Source: DATARH01 sp035550515 | GTDB lineage: Bacteria; Pseudomonadota; Alphaproteobacteria; ATCC43930; CGMCC-115725 | Assembly: GCA_035550515.1 (NCBI GenBank) | Contig: DASZOZ010000027.1 | Coordinates: forward strand, 30,934 to 94,933 | DNA length: 64,000 nucleotides | Direction of reading: 5' to 3' | Part shown: piece after piece, positions 17,694-24,920 of the stretch | Layout of the letters: each line of letters begins with the position of its first letter | Numbering within the stretch: position 1 is the first letter of the stretch | Translations under genes and position numbers: made by a program | The notes under the pieces: generated by a model | The model's input: only the letters and a program-made list of their open reading frames with translations | What the model was told of the DNA's origin: nothing | Database searches by the model: none

Positions 17694-17894
17694 CGATCCC
17701 CTGCGGCGCGACAAGGCTTGCGTCTTCTATCCGCCCTCGGGCGTCGAGTCGAATGCGGCGAAAGCCTGATAATTTGCGGGGCCGCCGCGGCGCCATGCGC
17801 TGAGCGCATTGCGCCTTGAGACGGCTCGGGCATCGTTGCCGCTGCCGGATTTTCGGCGCATTGTTTCGTGCCGCACCAAGGAAGGGACCCGGGA

Positions 17895-19511
17895 ATGGCC
17901 GCTCAGCCGCAATCGACGCTCAGCAATAGCGGAAAACCGCAAGCGCTCTACGACAAGCTGGAGGAGCGGATACTCGATCGCGACCAGAAGGGTGCCAGCG
18001 ACGTCTATTACGACCTGGTCCGGGCCGGCCGGCCGATGACCGAGATCATCGCCGAGGGCGTCCGCATCCATGCGCCCTACACGCACGTGCCCTACCACGA
18101 GCGGATCGACGACGGGTACGTGAACTTCGTCAACAACGACCACTGCCTGTTGTCGGCGCGCGCCTCGCTGCAGCTGTCAAAGCTGGTGCCGCAGGATTGC
18201 GCCGCCCTGCCCTACGCACAGACCATCTGGTATATCCCGACCGGGCTCGACATCTGGAACCAGAAAATCCTGAAGGCGCCCGGCCATTACGCCCGCGCCC
18301 CCGGCTGGACGATGCCGCCGGGCCCGCCGCCGATGCCGGAAGTCGTCTGGGCCGACCAGGAACCCGAGCGGCTCGAAGGCCCGCTTCAGGAACGGCTCGA
18401 CCACTGGATGACGCTGGTGCATCGCGGCCAGGTGCTGGACGCCTACCGGGTCTTTCTCGGGCTGATGGAAAACCCGAGCGAGCGCAAGGCGGTGCTGGCG
18501 CAACTCGTCCATGCCGGGCTGATCGACGTGCAGGACCGCGCGCTCTACAACCGCTCCTACACCACCGGGCACAAGGCCTTCCGCGCCCGCGCGACGGTCG
18601 ATCTCGGCAACTTCCTCGGCTGGGACGACGCGCACAACGTCGTCTATGCCGGCGCGCTCGACGTCGCGGTCGGCCCGCGCTGGTACTCGACCTACGAGAT
18701 GGCCTGCAACGCGGTGCAGATTTTCCTCGAAGGCGCGACGATCTCGGCGATCCCCTATGGCGGCGCCACCCAGGCAGAGCTCAACATCCTCGCCAACAAC
18801 AAGGACCCGCTCTCCCCGGAGGAACAGCAAGCGTTCGAGACCGCGGTGATCCGCGACGCGGAGCCGGCTTATGTCCCGGCGCTGTCGGACCTGCTCAAGG
18901 CCGGCAAGAGCCCGCGCCGCATCCTCGACGCGCTGCAGGTCGCCTCGGCGCAGGTCATTCTCGAAACCCGCGGCGTCAACAATTTCTCGCTGCCGCAGCA
19001 TTGTTTCGAATACCTCAACGTGATGGCCTGGTACTTCGACAACTTCCAGCACAAGCAGCAGGTCAAGCTGCTGTACACGGCGACCGCCTATCTCAACCGG
19101 GCCGCTTGGCACCAGAAGGGCATCAACGATTCCGCGCCCAATACGCCGAAGGCGCCGGCCGGCGCGGCGAAGCTCAGCGGCGCGGAAATCCTCGCCCGGC
19201 TGGACCAGGCGATGGTCGCGCTCGATGCCAAGGCCAGTGTCGACTGGACCCAGGCTTATCTCGAAAACCACAAGGATCGCGGCCCGCTGGTTCAGCACCT
19301 CGCGCTGATGGCGGCGCGGATGGGCAACGACCCGCACAACCAGGAGATCGGTCAGGTCACGCTCGAGGATTGGGCCAAGAACCAGGCGCACAACCGCGAC
19401 CGGCTGCTGCTCGCCAGCGCGCATCACACCGCGGCGCACCGCAAATACGGCAACCCGCTCGACTGCGCCAACCGCTTTGGCGCGGCGTTCGGCGTCGCCC
19501 GCCTGCAATAG
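17895..19511 (+). CDS. large conserved-looking protein of unknown family
   Basis: 538 residues, no signal peptide or membrane segment. I do not recognise the family. Seen: HAPYTHVPYHERIDDGYVNF (about 58-77) followed by NNDHCLLSARAS, GLDIWNQKILKAPGHYARAPGW, GNFLGWDDAHNVVYAGALDVAVGPRWYSTYEMACNAVQIFLEGATISAIPYGGATQ (235-290), ALQVASAQVILETRGVNNFSLPQHCFEYLNVMAWYF, and a His-rich C-terminal helix LASAHHTAAHRKYGNPLDCANRFG (about 505-528). Conserved-looking His, Asp and Trp residues suggest an enzyme, perhaps metal- or heme-binding. AAGGAAGGG precedes the ATG. Monocistronic; GC and codon use like its neighbours. Confidence 0.85.
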   Translation: MAAQPQSTLSNSGKPQALYDKLEERILDRDQKGASDVYYDLVRAGRPMTEIIAEGVRIHAPYTHVPYHERIDDGYVNFVNNDHCLLSARASLQLSKLVPQDCAALPYAQTIWYIPTGLDIWNQKILKAPGHYARAPGWTMPPGPPPMPEVVWADQEPERLEGPLQERLDHWMTLVHRGQVLDAYRVFLGLMENPSERKAVLAQLVHAGLIDVQDRALYNRSYTTGHKAFRARATVDLGNFLGWDDAHNVVYAGALDVAVGPRWYSTYEMACNAVQIFLEGATISAIPYGGATQAELNILANNKDPLSPEEQQAFETAVIRDAEPAYVPALSDLLKAGKSPRRILDALQVASAQVILETRGVNNFSLPQHCFEYLNVMAWYFDNFQHKQQVKLLYTATAYLNRAAWHQKGINDSAPNTPKAPAGAAKLSGAEILARLDQAMVALDAKASVDWTQAYLENHKDRGPLVQHLALMAARMGNDPHNQEIGQVTLEDWAKNQAHNRDRLLLASAHHTAAHRKYGNPLDCANRFGAAFGVARLQ

Positions 19512-19523
19512 CGGCATATGTCA

Positions 19524-19560
19524 TCCCTCTCCCCTGTGCCGGCTGTGCCGGGGAGAGGGA
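19524..19560. repeat. palindromic intergenic repeat
   Basis: Perfect 11-bp arms TCCCTCTCCCC and GGGGAGAGGGA around a 15-base G/C loop, just after the unknown gene. It lacks a T-run, so it is a weak terminator at best; the sequence is of the common intergenic hairpin type. Confidence 0.75.
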
Positions 19561-19587
19561 CGGAGCCGTTGCGATGAGAGGGAGGGG

Positions 19588-20361
19588 CTGAGACCGCTCG
19601 TCCGCCTGTTCGTCCTGCTGGCGTCCCTTGGCCTTGGCACTGCCGCCGAGGCCGACGATACCTCCGCGGTCTATGCCGCAACCTGGGCGGGCCTGCCCGC
19701 GGCGCATATTCGCCTTACCCTGCATGACGCGGCGGACGGCTATCGCAGCGAGATCGCCATCAGCAGCGAAGGCCTGCCGCATCTCGTGACCCATTTCCGC
19801 GGCACCGCGGTGGCCGAGGGCAAGCTCGGCGCGGCCACCGTGCACCCGCAGCGGTTTGACGCCGATTACGACCTGCGGCGGCGCAAGGACCGCAAGCTGC
19901 GCATGGCGTTCGTCGCGCGCGACGGCGCGGTCTTCGCCGATCGCGGCGCGCAAGACACCAGCCGGAAGCCGCCGCTCAAGGAGCCGTTCCGCCGCAACGT
20001 CATCGACCCGCTAAGCGCGATCACCGCCATTCGCGCCGCCGTGCGAAATGGCGACGCAAGCTTCACGATCCCGGTCTATGACGGCGCCAGGCGCTTTGAT
20101 GCCAAGGTCCGCGTGCTGCCGCGCAATCCCACGGAGCCGGGCGTGCATCTGGCGCTGCTGCTGCACGCGATCGCCGGGTTCAAGGGCGAAACCAGCGAGG
20201 ACGGCGATCCGGACGATGCACCGCGCCCGGTGTCCCTGACCCTGTCGGACGACGCGCGGCTGATGCCGCTGGCGATGTCGGTCAACATCTGGTTCTTGCC
20301 GCTCGACGCCGTCCTCGAGCGATACTGCACCGCCGCCGCGCCCTGTCGCTGGGAGCGATAG
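19588..20361 (+). CDS. DUF3108-type periplasmic protein
   Basis: About 257 residues. A signal peptide (LVRLFVLLASLGLGTAAEADD) is followed by VYAATWAGLPAAHIRLTLHDAADGYRSEIAISSEGL and later DYDLRRRKDRKLRMAF, DPLSAITAIRA and FTIPVYDGARRFD, the pattern of DUF3108 proteins. These are thought to be extracytoplasmic beta-barrel lipid-binding-like proteins with unknown role. The start is a problem: GGAGGGG immediately precedes a CTG at 19588 and there is no in-frame ATG or GTG. A TTG at 19477 would overlap the previous gene and put about 37 odd residues before the signal peptide. Confidence 0.75.
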   Translation: MRPLVRLFVLLASLGLGTAAEADDTSAVYAATWAGLPAAHIRLTLHDAADGYRSEIAISSEGLPHLVTHFRGTAVAEGKLGAATVHPQRFDADYDLRRRKDRKLRMAFVARDGAVFADRGAQDTSRKPPLKEPFRRNVIDPLSAITAIRAAVRNGDASFTIPVYDGARRFDAKVRVLPRNPTEPGVHLALLLHAIAGFKGETSEDGDPDDAPRPVSLTLSDDARLMPLAMSVNIWFLPLDAVLERYCTAAAPCRWER

Positions 20362-20380
20362 CCGGCAGGGCGGCTGGAGG

Positions 20381-20638
20381 CTAGTGCCAGAAATGCGCCC
20401 CGCCACCCAGATAGACGCCGCCGTAATACGGGTGGCTGTCATACAGCGCCGAGCTGTAATAGCTGCTGGACATATGCGGGTGATAGGGCGCGGGCACAAA
20501 CGCCGGGACGTCCGCCAGGCTCGCGAGCGTCCGGGTCTGGGCGAGGGTCGGCGGCAAATGGGCCAGGCCGACGCCCACGACCGCCAACCCGGCAATAGCT
20601 GCACGCTTGATCCAGCCGCAATCCGCGAACGCGGGCAT
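20381..20638 (-). CDS. small secreted Tyr/His/Ser-rich protein
   Basis: 85 residues. N-terminal Lys/Arg then a hydrophobic core (AAIAGLAVVGVGLAHLPPTLAQ) acting as signal peptide; the mature tail is rich in Pro, Tyr, Ser, Gly and His (HPHMSSSYYSSALYDSHPYYGG, ending GGGAHFWH). Start at 20638 is preceded by ACGGAG. Function unknown. It belongs by style with the other short exported His/aromatic-rich proteins in the window (21174, 57576). Confidence 0.65.
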   Translation of the reverse strand: MPAFADCGWIKRAAIAGLAVVGVGLAHLPPTLAQTRTLASLADVPAFVPAPYHPHMSSSYYSSALYDSHPYYGGVYLGGGAHFWH

Positions 20639-20747
20639 CGTCAGTCTCCGTTTTCTTATGACCGGCAACCGCCATCAGTTGCAGACAGATAAACGGGCTG
20701 GCGCGGAATTAATTCCCTGTGGCTGATCTTCCGTGTTGCTTGTGCGT

Positions 20748-21032
20748 TCAGGTAGAGTGCTCGGTCGTCGGATCGATCATCTTACGCACTTCGGTGATCT
20801 TTGTGGCCGGGAAGCCGCTGATTTCGGCGTGTTTCTTGATGATCTCCTCGTCCTTGGCGAGGTATACGCAGAACGTCTTGTCGGCCGCGACGTAACTCTC
20901 GACCCACTGGATGTCCGGCCCCAGTTCGCGCAGCACCCCATTCGATTTGGCCGCCGCGCCGCGCAGTTGTTCACGCTCCAAAGAACCTGCGCCGGGAATG
21001 TCCCGCTCGATGATGAATTTGCGAAGCGCCAT
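20748..21032 (-). CDS. DUF4242 family small protein
   Basis: 94 residues, compact ferredoxin-like fold expected. Begins MALRKFIIERDIPGAG, then QWVESYVAADKTFCVYLAKDEEIIKKHAEISGFPATKITEVRKMIDPTT, which matches the DUF4242 pattern (RDIPGAG and the YlA.dee.ik.HAe.sGfpa block). These proteins are described as possible nickel- or metal-binding and are widespread; no function is settled. AAGGAG 8 nt before the ATG decides the start over an upstream in-frame ATG at 21098. Confidence 0.85.
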   Translation of the reverse strand: MALRKFIIERDIPGAGSLEREQLRGAAAKSNGVLRELGPDIQWVESYVAADKTFCVYLAKDEEIIKKHAEISGFPATKITEVRKMIDPTTEHST

Positions 21033-21123
21033 CACTCGTACTCCTTGCTCCGGGGACGCGCGAAATACTTTAGCCCCGGGAACCTCGCAAATCACCAAGT
21101 CTTGACGTGACGCCGGGACGGCA

Positions 21124-21154
21124 AAAGCCCCCGGTGATGTTCACCGGGGGCTTT
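21124..21154 (-). terminator. intrinsic terminator of the 21174 gene
   Basis: Perfect 14-bp stem (AAAGCCCCCGGTGA paired with TCACCGGGGGCTTT) and a 3-base loop; on the minus strand it ends in CTTTT. It lies 20 bp after the stop of the minus-strand secreted protein gene, and works in principle in both directions. Confidence 0.85.
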
Positions 21155-21173
21155 ACCGCAACCACCTGGCGGA

Positions 21174-21398
21174 TCAGCGCCAGCGGTGATCCCAGTGGTT
21201 GTCGTGATGCGCGTGATGCCCGTGGCCAAGCCCGAAAAAGATCCGCGGGAAGAACGCCGTGTGATGGACGACCGCCGGACGGTGGGCGACGTCGTGCGCT
21301 TGCGCCGGGCTGGTCAGCATCACCGAACCGGTGAGCCCCAACACCGCCACCGCGGCGAACCCCAAACGACGAAACCAGCGATTTTCCGTGAGGGACAT
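21174..21398 (-). CDS. small secreted His/Trp-rich protein
   Basis: 74 residues. Signal peptide with hydrophobic core FAAVAVLGLTGSVML and a cleavage site after SPAQA; mature part of about 40 residues ends GLGHGHHAHHDNHWDHRWR, with His at nearly half of the last 20 positions. Such tails bind transition metals, so a periplasmic metal-buffering role is possible but not shown. GGAGGG precedes the ATG and a strong terminator follows. Upstream lies a 23-bp palindrome shared with the divergent pcaH promoter region. Confidence 0.75.
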   Translation of the reverse strand: MSLTENRWFRRLGFAAVAVLGLTGSVMLTSPAQAHDVAHRPAVVHHTAFFPRIFFGLGHGHHAHHDNHWDHRWR

Positions 21399-21446
21399 CG
21401 TACCCTCCTCTCTCGAACAGCCGACCGTAAGTGGTCACTCCCTTAA

Positions 21447-21469
21447 GTAAACGATACCGTACCGTTTAC
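21447..21469. promoter_or_regulatory. 23-bp palindromic operator candidate
   Basis: GTAAACGATAC, one central base, then GTACCGTTTAC: arms match at 10 of 11 positions. It is centred between the divergent small secreted gene (start 21398) and pcaH (start 21585). Size and symmetry suit a TetR-family dimer, and a TetR gene lies just downstream of pcaG (23049). The palindrome is seen; the regulator pairing is inference. Confidence 0.6.
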
Positions 21470-21584
21470 AATAGCCGAGCGGCAAAAATTTTTTGCGAAC
21501 TCCCGCTGCGCGCGTGGCGGTCCCCGCCCTCTTGACCGGCGGCGGGTAACCGGCTCAGTTTCCGCCAAAGCCAGGAGGGATCGC

Positions 21585-22295
21585 ATGGCCGAGCCGCCCG
21601 CCTATGCCCGCCACCGACCGGACACCCAGCCGCCCTACCTCTATCCGGATTACGCGAGCACCGTGAAACGCTCGCCGACACGGCCGCTGATCCGCTTCGA
21701 GCACACCCTGTCGGAGATCACCGGCCCCAGCTTTGCCTCGGGCTGGGCCGGAGCCGCGGCGACCGATCTCACCCGGCAGCATAAGGGCGAGCCGCTCGGC
21801 GAGCGGATCATCGTCACCGGCCGCATCCTCGACGAGGACGGCCGGCCGGTGCCGCATACATTGGTGGAGCTGTGGCAGTGCAATGCCGCCGGCCGGTACC
21901 ACCATCCCGTCGACCAGCACGACGCGCCGCTCGATCCCAACTTCACGGGGGCCGGTCAGGCGATCACCGACGGCGAGGGCCGCTATCGCTTCATCACCAT
22001 CAAGCCCGGCGCCTATCCCTGGCGCAACAGCCCCAATGCCTGGCGGCCCGCGCATCTGCATTTCGGCGTGTTCGGCGGCGGCTTTGTGACCCGGCTGATC
22101 ACCCAGATGTATTTCCCCGGCGATCCGCTGCTGCCATACGACCCGATCTATCAGAGCACCGCCGACGCGGCGGCGCGCACCCGGCTGATCGCGGCCTACG
22201 ACCCGGATTTGAGCGAACCCGAATGGGCGCTCGGCTACGCCTTCGACATGGTGCTGCGGGGCCGCGAAGCGACCCCGTTCGAAGGCCGGGATTGA
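21585..22295 (+). CDS. pcaH: protocatechuate 3,4-dioxygenase beta subunit
   Basis: 236 residues. Catalytic Fe(III)-binding subunit of the intradiol dioxygenase that opens protocatechuate to beta-carboxymuconate. The four iron ligands are visible with the expected spacing: Tyr105 (AAGRYHH), Tyr144 (PGAYPW), His157 and His159 (RPAHLHF). N-terminal PPYLYPDYASTVKRSPTRPL and LIRFEHTLSEITGPSF are typical of PcaH. Forms a complex with PcaG, 12 bp downstream. AGGAGG precedes the ATG. The other pca genes (pcaB, C, D) are not in the window. Confidence 0.95.
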   Translation: MAEPPAYARHRPDTQPPYLYPDYASTVKRSPTRPLIRFEHTLSEITGPSFASGWAGAAATDLTRQHKGEPLGERIIVTGRILDEDGRPVPHTLVELWQCNAAGRYHHPVDQHDAPLDPNFTGAGQAITDGEGRYRFITIKPGAYPWRNSPNAWRPAHLHFGVFGGGFVTRLITQMYFPGDPLLPYDPIYQSTADAAARTRLIAAYDPDLSEPEWALGYAFDMVLRGREATPFEGRD

Positions 22296-22307
22296 GGGGA
22301 CGCGGCG

Positions 22308-22883
22308 ATGGCGGGCAAATTGATCGCGACACCGGGACAAACGGTCGGGCCGTTTTTTGCGCTCGGTCTCGACCGGCCGGAATGGGCCGACCTGACCCGG
22401 CAGAGCCCGCAAGGACAGCGCATCGTCATCGCGGGCCAGGTGCGCGACGGCGACGGCGCCCCGGTGCCCGACGCGGTGATCGAGCTGTGGCAGGCGAACG
22501 CCGCCGGGCGCTACGACCATGTCGAGGATACCCAGGCCGGCAAGCCCATCGATCCCCAATTTCACGGCTATGGCCGCGCCGCCACCGACGCGCAGGGCCG
22601 GTTCAAGATCACCACCATCAAACCCGGCCCGGTCCCCGGACGAGGCAATGCGCTGCAGGCGCCGCACATCAATGTTGCGTTCTTTGCCCGCGGGCTGCTG
22701 CGCCAGCTCCATACGCGGATCTATTTCGCCGACGAGCCGGCCAATACCGGCGATCCGCTGCTGAGCTCGATCGAGGACGAGGGAGTGCGCAAGACGCTGC
22801 TCGCTCGGCCGGAGGGGGCCGGCATCTACCGTTTCGACTTCGTCTTGCAGGGCAACGACGAGACGGCGTTTCTCGATCTCTAA
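22308..22883 (+). CDS. pcaG: protocatechuate 3,4-dioxygenase alpha subunit
   Basis: 191 residues, homologous to PcaH but lacking the full iron ligand set, as usual for the structural alpha subunit. TPGQTVGPFFALGL at the N-terminus, VIELWQANAAGRYDH near 62-76, FKITTIKPGPVPGRGNALQAPHINVAFFARGLL, and FVLQGNDETAFLDL at the C-terminus are characteristic. Twelve bp after pcaH, certainly co-transcribed. The TetR gene follows after 165 bp, with its own likely promoter. Confidence 0.95.
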   Translation: MAGKLIATPGQTVGPFFALGLDRPEWADLTRQSPQGQRIVIAGQVRDGDGAPVPDAVIELWQANAAGRYDHVEDTQAGKPIDPQFHGYGRAATDAQGRFKITTIKPGPVPGRGNALQAPHINVAFFARGLLRQLHTRIYFADEPANTGDPLLSSIEDEGVRKTLLARPEGAGIYRFDFVLQGNDETAFLDL

Positions 22884-23048
22884 ACGCCGTCGTTTCGCAC
22901 GGATTCGTCGACGTCGCGGGTACGGGATGCCGCAGCGCTTCCCGGTCAGGCGCCGTGGCCGGGAAAAGAACGCTCCGGTTGCGTTCAGGGGAGCTTCCGC
23001 TAAGATTCCGCATATCACGTAAGGGGTGACAACGTAGCGGGGCCTAGC

Positions 23049-23708
23049 ATGGACCAAGGCCGGGGCGGATTGCGGCCTGAATCACGCGGGCGGGGGGGCC
23101 GGCCGTCGCGGCAGCAATCCGCCCAGCTCGCCGACCGGATACTCGACGTGGCCGAGAAGCTGTTCCTGGGACACGGCTTCGGCGCCACCAGCATCGAGGC
23201 CGTCGCCAAACAGGCCGGCATCTCGAAGCGCACCTTTTATCACCGCTTTACCGGCAAGGAGGCGTTGTTTGAGGCCGTGGTCCGCCGGCTGATGGAGCGC
23301 TGGCTGCCGCCCTTTGACGCCGCCTTGCTGTCGCCGCCCGACCTTGCCGATGCGCTGCAGCGCGCTGCCGAATCGATGCTGCGTATCGTCCTGACGCCCG
23401 AGGCGCTGGCACTGCACCGGCTGATCATCCACGAGGCGCAGCGCTTCCCCGGCCTCGCGCGGATCATGCACGAGCTGGGCGCAGCGAGCGGGATCGAGCG
23501 CATCGCCAGCCATCTCCAGCCGCGCGTCCAAAGCGGCGAGTTGCGGCCGATCGACCCGCATTTCGCGGCCGAGCAATTCATCCTCTCGGTGGTGACCGCG
23601 CCGCAGCGGCGCGCGCTCGGTCTCGGCGTCCCGCTCAGCGCGACCGAGATCGCCGCGCACGCGACCCGCGCCGTCGCCCTGTTTCTCGACGGCGCCCGTG
23701 CCCGCTAG
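23049..23708 (+). CDS. TetR/AcrR-family transcriptional regulator
   Basis: 219 residues. N-terminal helix-turn-helix RILDVAEKLFLGHGFGATSIEAVAKQAGISKRTFYHRFTGKEALFEAVV (about 30-78), exactly TetR-like, then an all-helical ligand/dimer domain (LQRAAESMLRIVLTPEALALHRLIIHEAQRFPGLARIMHELG, AefR/TetR_C_7-like). The N-terminal tail is Arg/Gly-rich. Likely repressor of neighbouring catabolic genes; the palindrome at 21447 is a candidate operator. Its ligand is unknown. Confidence 0.93.
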   Translation: MDQGRGGLRPESRGRGGRPSRQQSAQLADRILDVAEKLFLGHGFGATSIEAVAKQAGISKRTFYHRFTGKEALFEAVVRRLMERWLPPFDAALLSPPDLADALQRAAESMLRIVLTPEALALHRLIIHEAQRFPGLARIMHELGAASGIERIASHLQPRVQSGELRPIDPHFAAEQFILSVVTAPQRRALGLGVPLSATEIAAHATRAVALFLDGARAR

Positions 23709-23719
23709 ACGCGGAGTTC

Positions 23720-23789
23720 GTCATCGCCGGGCTTGACCCGGCGATCTCGGAAGCGGCCTGGAAATGGCCGGGTCACGCCCGGGCATGAC
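23720..23789. repeat. composite REP-like palindrome
   Basis: Two nested hairpins: ATCGCCGGG/CCCGGCGAT (23723-23745) and ATGGCCGGG/CCCGGGCAT (23764-23786), bounded by GTCAT and ATGAC. Same family as the element at 11606. It lies between the TetR and EthD genes and is non-coding. Confidence 0.75.
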
Positions 23790-23820
23790 GAGCTTGGTCG
23801 AACAACGCTCTGGGAGATCC

Positions 23821-24162
23821 ATGATGATCAAAAGCGTTTCGCTGCTGACCCGCCGGCCGGAACTGACGCATGAGCAGTTCATGCGTCATTGGGTCGAGAT
23901 ACATGCACCGCTGGCGCACGCCGTGCCGGGCATGCGCCGCTATGTGCAGAACCACATCGAAGGCACGCGGACGCGGGCCGACATCCCCGAGACGCCGGTC
24001 GATGTCGACGGCATCGCCGAGACCTGGTTCGACGATCGGGAGGCGATGGCGCGCGCCAACGCCTCCCCCGAGGCGAAGCGCCTGCATGACGACGGCGCAC
24101 TGTTTATCGGCCGCATCAAGAGCTTCATCGTCGAAGAGAAGTTTATTATCGGAAGCTATTGA
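23821..24162 (+). CDS. EthD-domain protein
   Basis: 113 residues, dimeric alpha/beta-barrel (ferredoxin-like) fold. MIKSVSLLTRRPELTHEQFMRHWVEIHAPLAHAVPGMRRYVQNHI near 2-46 is the EthD signature, and PVDVDGIAETWFDDREAM follows. EthD was first seen in an ether-degradation gene cluster; family members are often isomerases or decarboxylases of small aromatic or polyketide intermediates. Start at 23821 has GGGAG 5 nt upstream. It is the only plus-strand member between pca/tetR and the divergent NIPSNAP genes, so a catabolic helper role is plausible. Confidence 0.9.
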   Translation: MMIKSVSLLTRRPELTHEQFMRHWVEIHAPLAHAVPGMRRYVQNHIEGTRTRADIPETPVDVDGIAETWFDDREAMARANASPEAKRLHDDGALFIGRIKSFIVEEKFIIGSY

Positions 24163-24176
24163 GCCGCCTCGTCACG

Positions 24177-24204
24177 CCGGTATCCAGGGTCTGCTGGATA
24201 CCGG
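24177..24204. repeat. short inverted repeat
   Basis: Perfect 11-bp arms CCGGTATCCAG and CTGGATACCGG with a 6-base loop, between the convergent EthD and NIPSNAP genes. It may act as a weak bidirectional terminator, but there is no T-run. Typical alphaproteobacterial intergenic hairpin. Confidence 0.65.
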
Positions 24205-24221
24205 CCCGCGCCGGACGGCGG

Positions 24222-24548
24222 CTACTTCGCCGACGAGAAGCTGGTCGGGACGAGAAACGAGTTTTCGACGCGTGCGTTGATCGGGCCGGCCTTTTCGGTC
24301 TCGGCGCGCTTGGCGATCCATTCCGGGTCGGCCTGGAAGGCGTCCCACTTCTTCTCGCGCTCGGCGAGCGATTCCCATTGCAGCATATAGGTGAGGTCGG
24401 CATTCGACTCGCCGACCAGCGTCGTCCAGAACCCGGCCTGCTTGATGCCGTGCCGCTCCCAAATCTTGAGGGTAATGTTCTCGAAGCGGTTGAGCAGCGC
24501 CGGCAGCTTGCCGGGCATCGTGTGGTAGACGCGCAGTTCATAGATCAT
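24222..24548 (-). CDS. NIPSNAP-family protein
   Basis: 108 residues. MIYELRVYHTMPGKLPALLNRF, KIWERHGIKQAGFWTTLVGESNADLTYMLQWESLAEREKKWDAFQADPEWI and a C-terminal VENSFLVPTSFSSAK are the NIPSNAP dimeric-barrel pattern. Function in bacteria is not established; they are often near catabolic genes. It is about 60 percent identical in the alignable part to the next gene upstream, 30 bp away: a tandem duplication. Not coupled to the EthD gene, which is convergent. Confidence 0.92.
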   Translation of the reverse strand: MIYELRVYHTMPGKLPALLNRFENITLKIWERHGIKQAGFWTTLVGESNADLTYMLQWESLAEREKKWDAFQADPEWIAKRAETEKAGPINARVENSFLVPTSFSSAK

Positions 24549-24578
24549 GAGGTTTCTCCTTGGTTGCGACGAGCCCGG

Positions 24579-24905
24579 CTATTTCACCGACGAGAACGAG
24601 GTCGGCACGAGGAACTGGTTGCTGATCGAGGCGACGATCGGGCCGTTCTTCTCGGTCTCGGCGCGCGCCGAGAGCCATTCGGGATCGGCGCCGAACTTCG
24701 CCATCTTGGCCTCGCGCTCGGCCAGCGATTCCCATTTGAGGAAATAGGTCAGGTCGTTGTTGCCGGGGCCGACCAGCGTGGTCCAGAAGCCGGCCTGGTG
24801 GATCGCGTGTTTCTCCCACAATTTCAGGGTGATCGTGTCGAACCGCTTGACGAGATCGGGCAGCCGGCCCGGCACGCAATGATAGACGCGCAACTCGTAG
24901 ATCAT
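24579..24905 (-). CDS. NIPSNAP-family protein (tandem paralogue)
   Basis: 108 residues, same length as its paralogue. MIYELRVYHCVPGRLPDLVKRFDTITLKLWEKHAIHQAGFWTTLVGPGNNDLTYFLKWESLAEREAKMAKFGADPEWL, ending SNQFLVPTSFSSVK. Divergence is concentrated in a few positions (VPGRLPDL versus MPGKLPAL; GNND versus SNAD). The pair may form a heterodimer. It lies 15 bp after the amidase stop, so the amidase pair and the NIPSNAP pair form one minus-strand operon. Confidence 0.92.
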   Translation of the reverse strand: MIYELRVYHCVPGRLPDLVKRFDTITLKLWEKHAIHQAGFWTTLVGPGNNDLTYFLKWESLAEREAKMAKFGADPEWLSARAETEKNGPIVASISNQFLVPTSFSSVK

Positions 24906-24920
24906 GGCTTCCTCCTCGGT

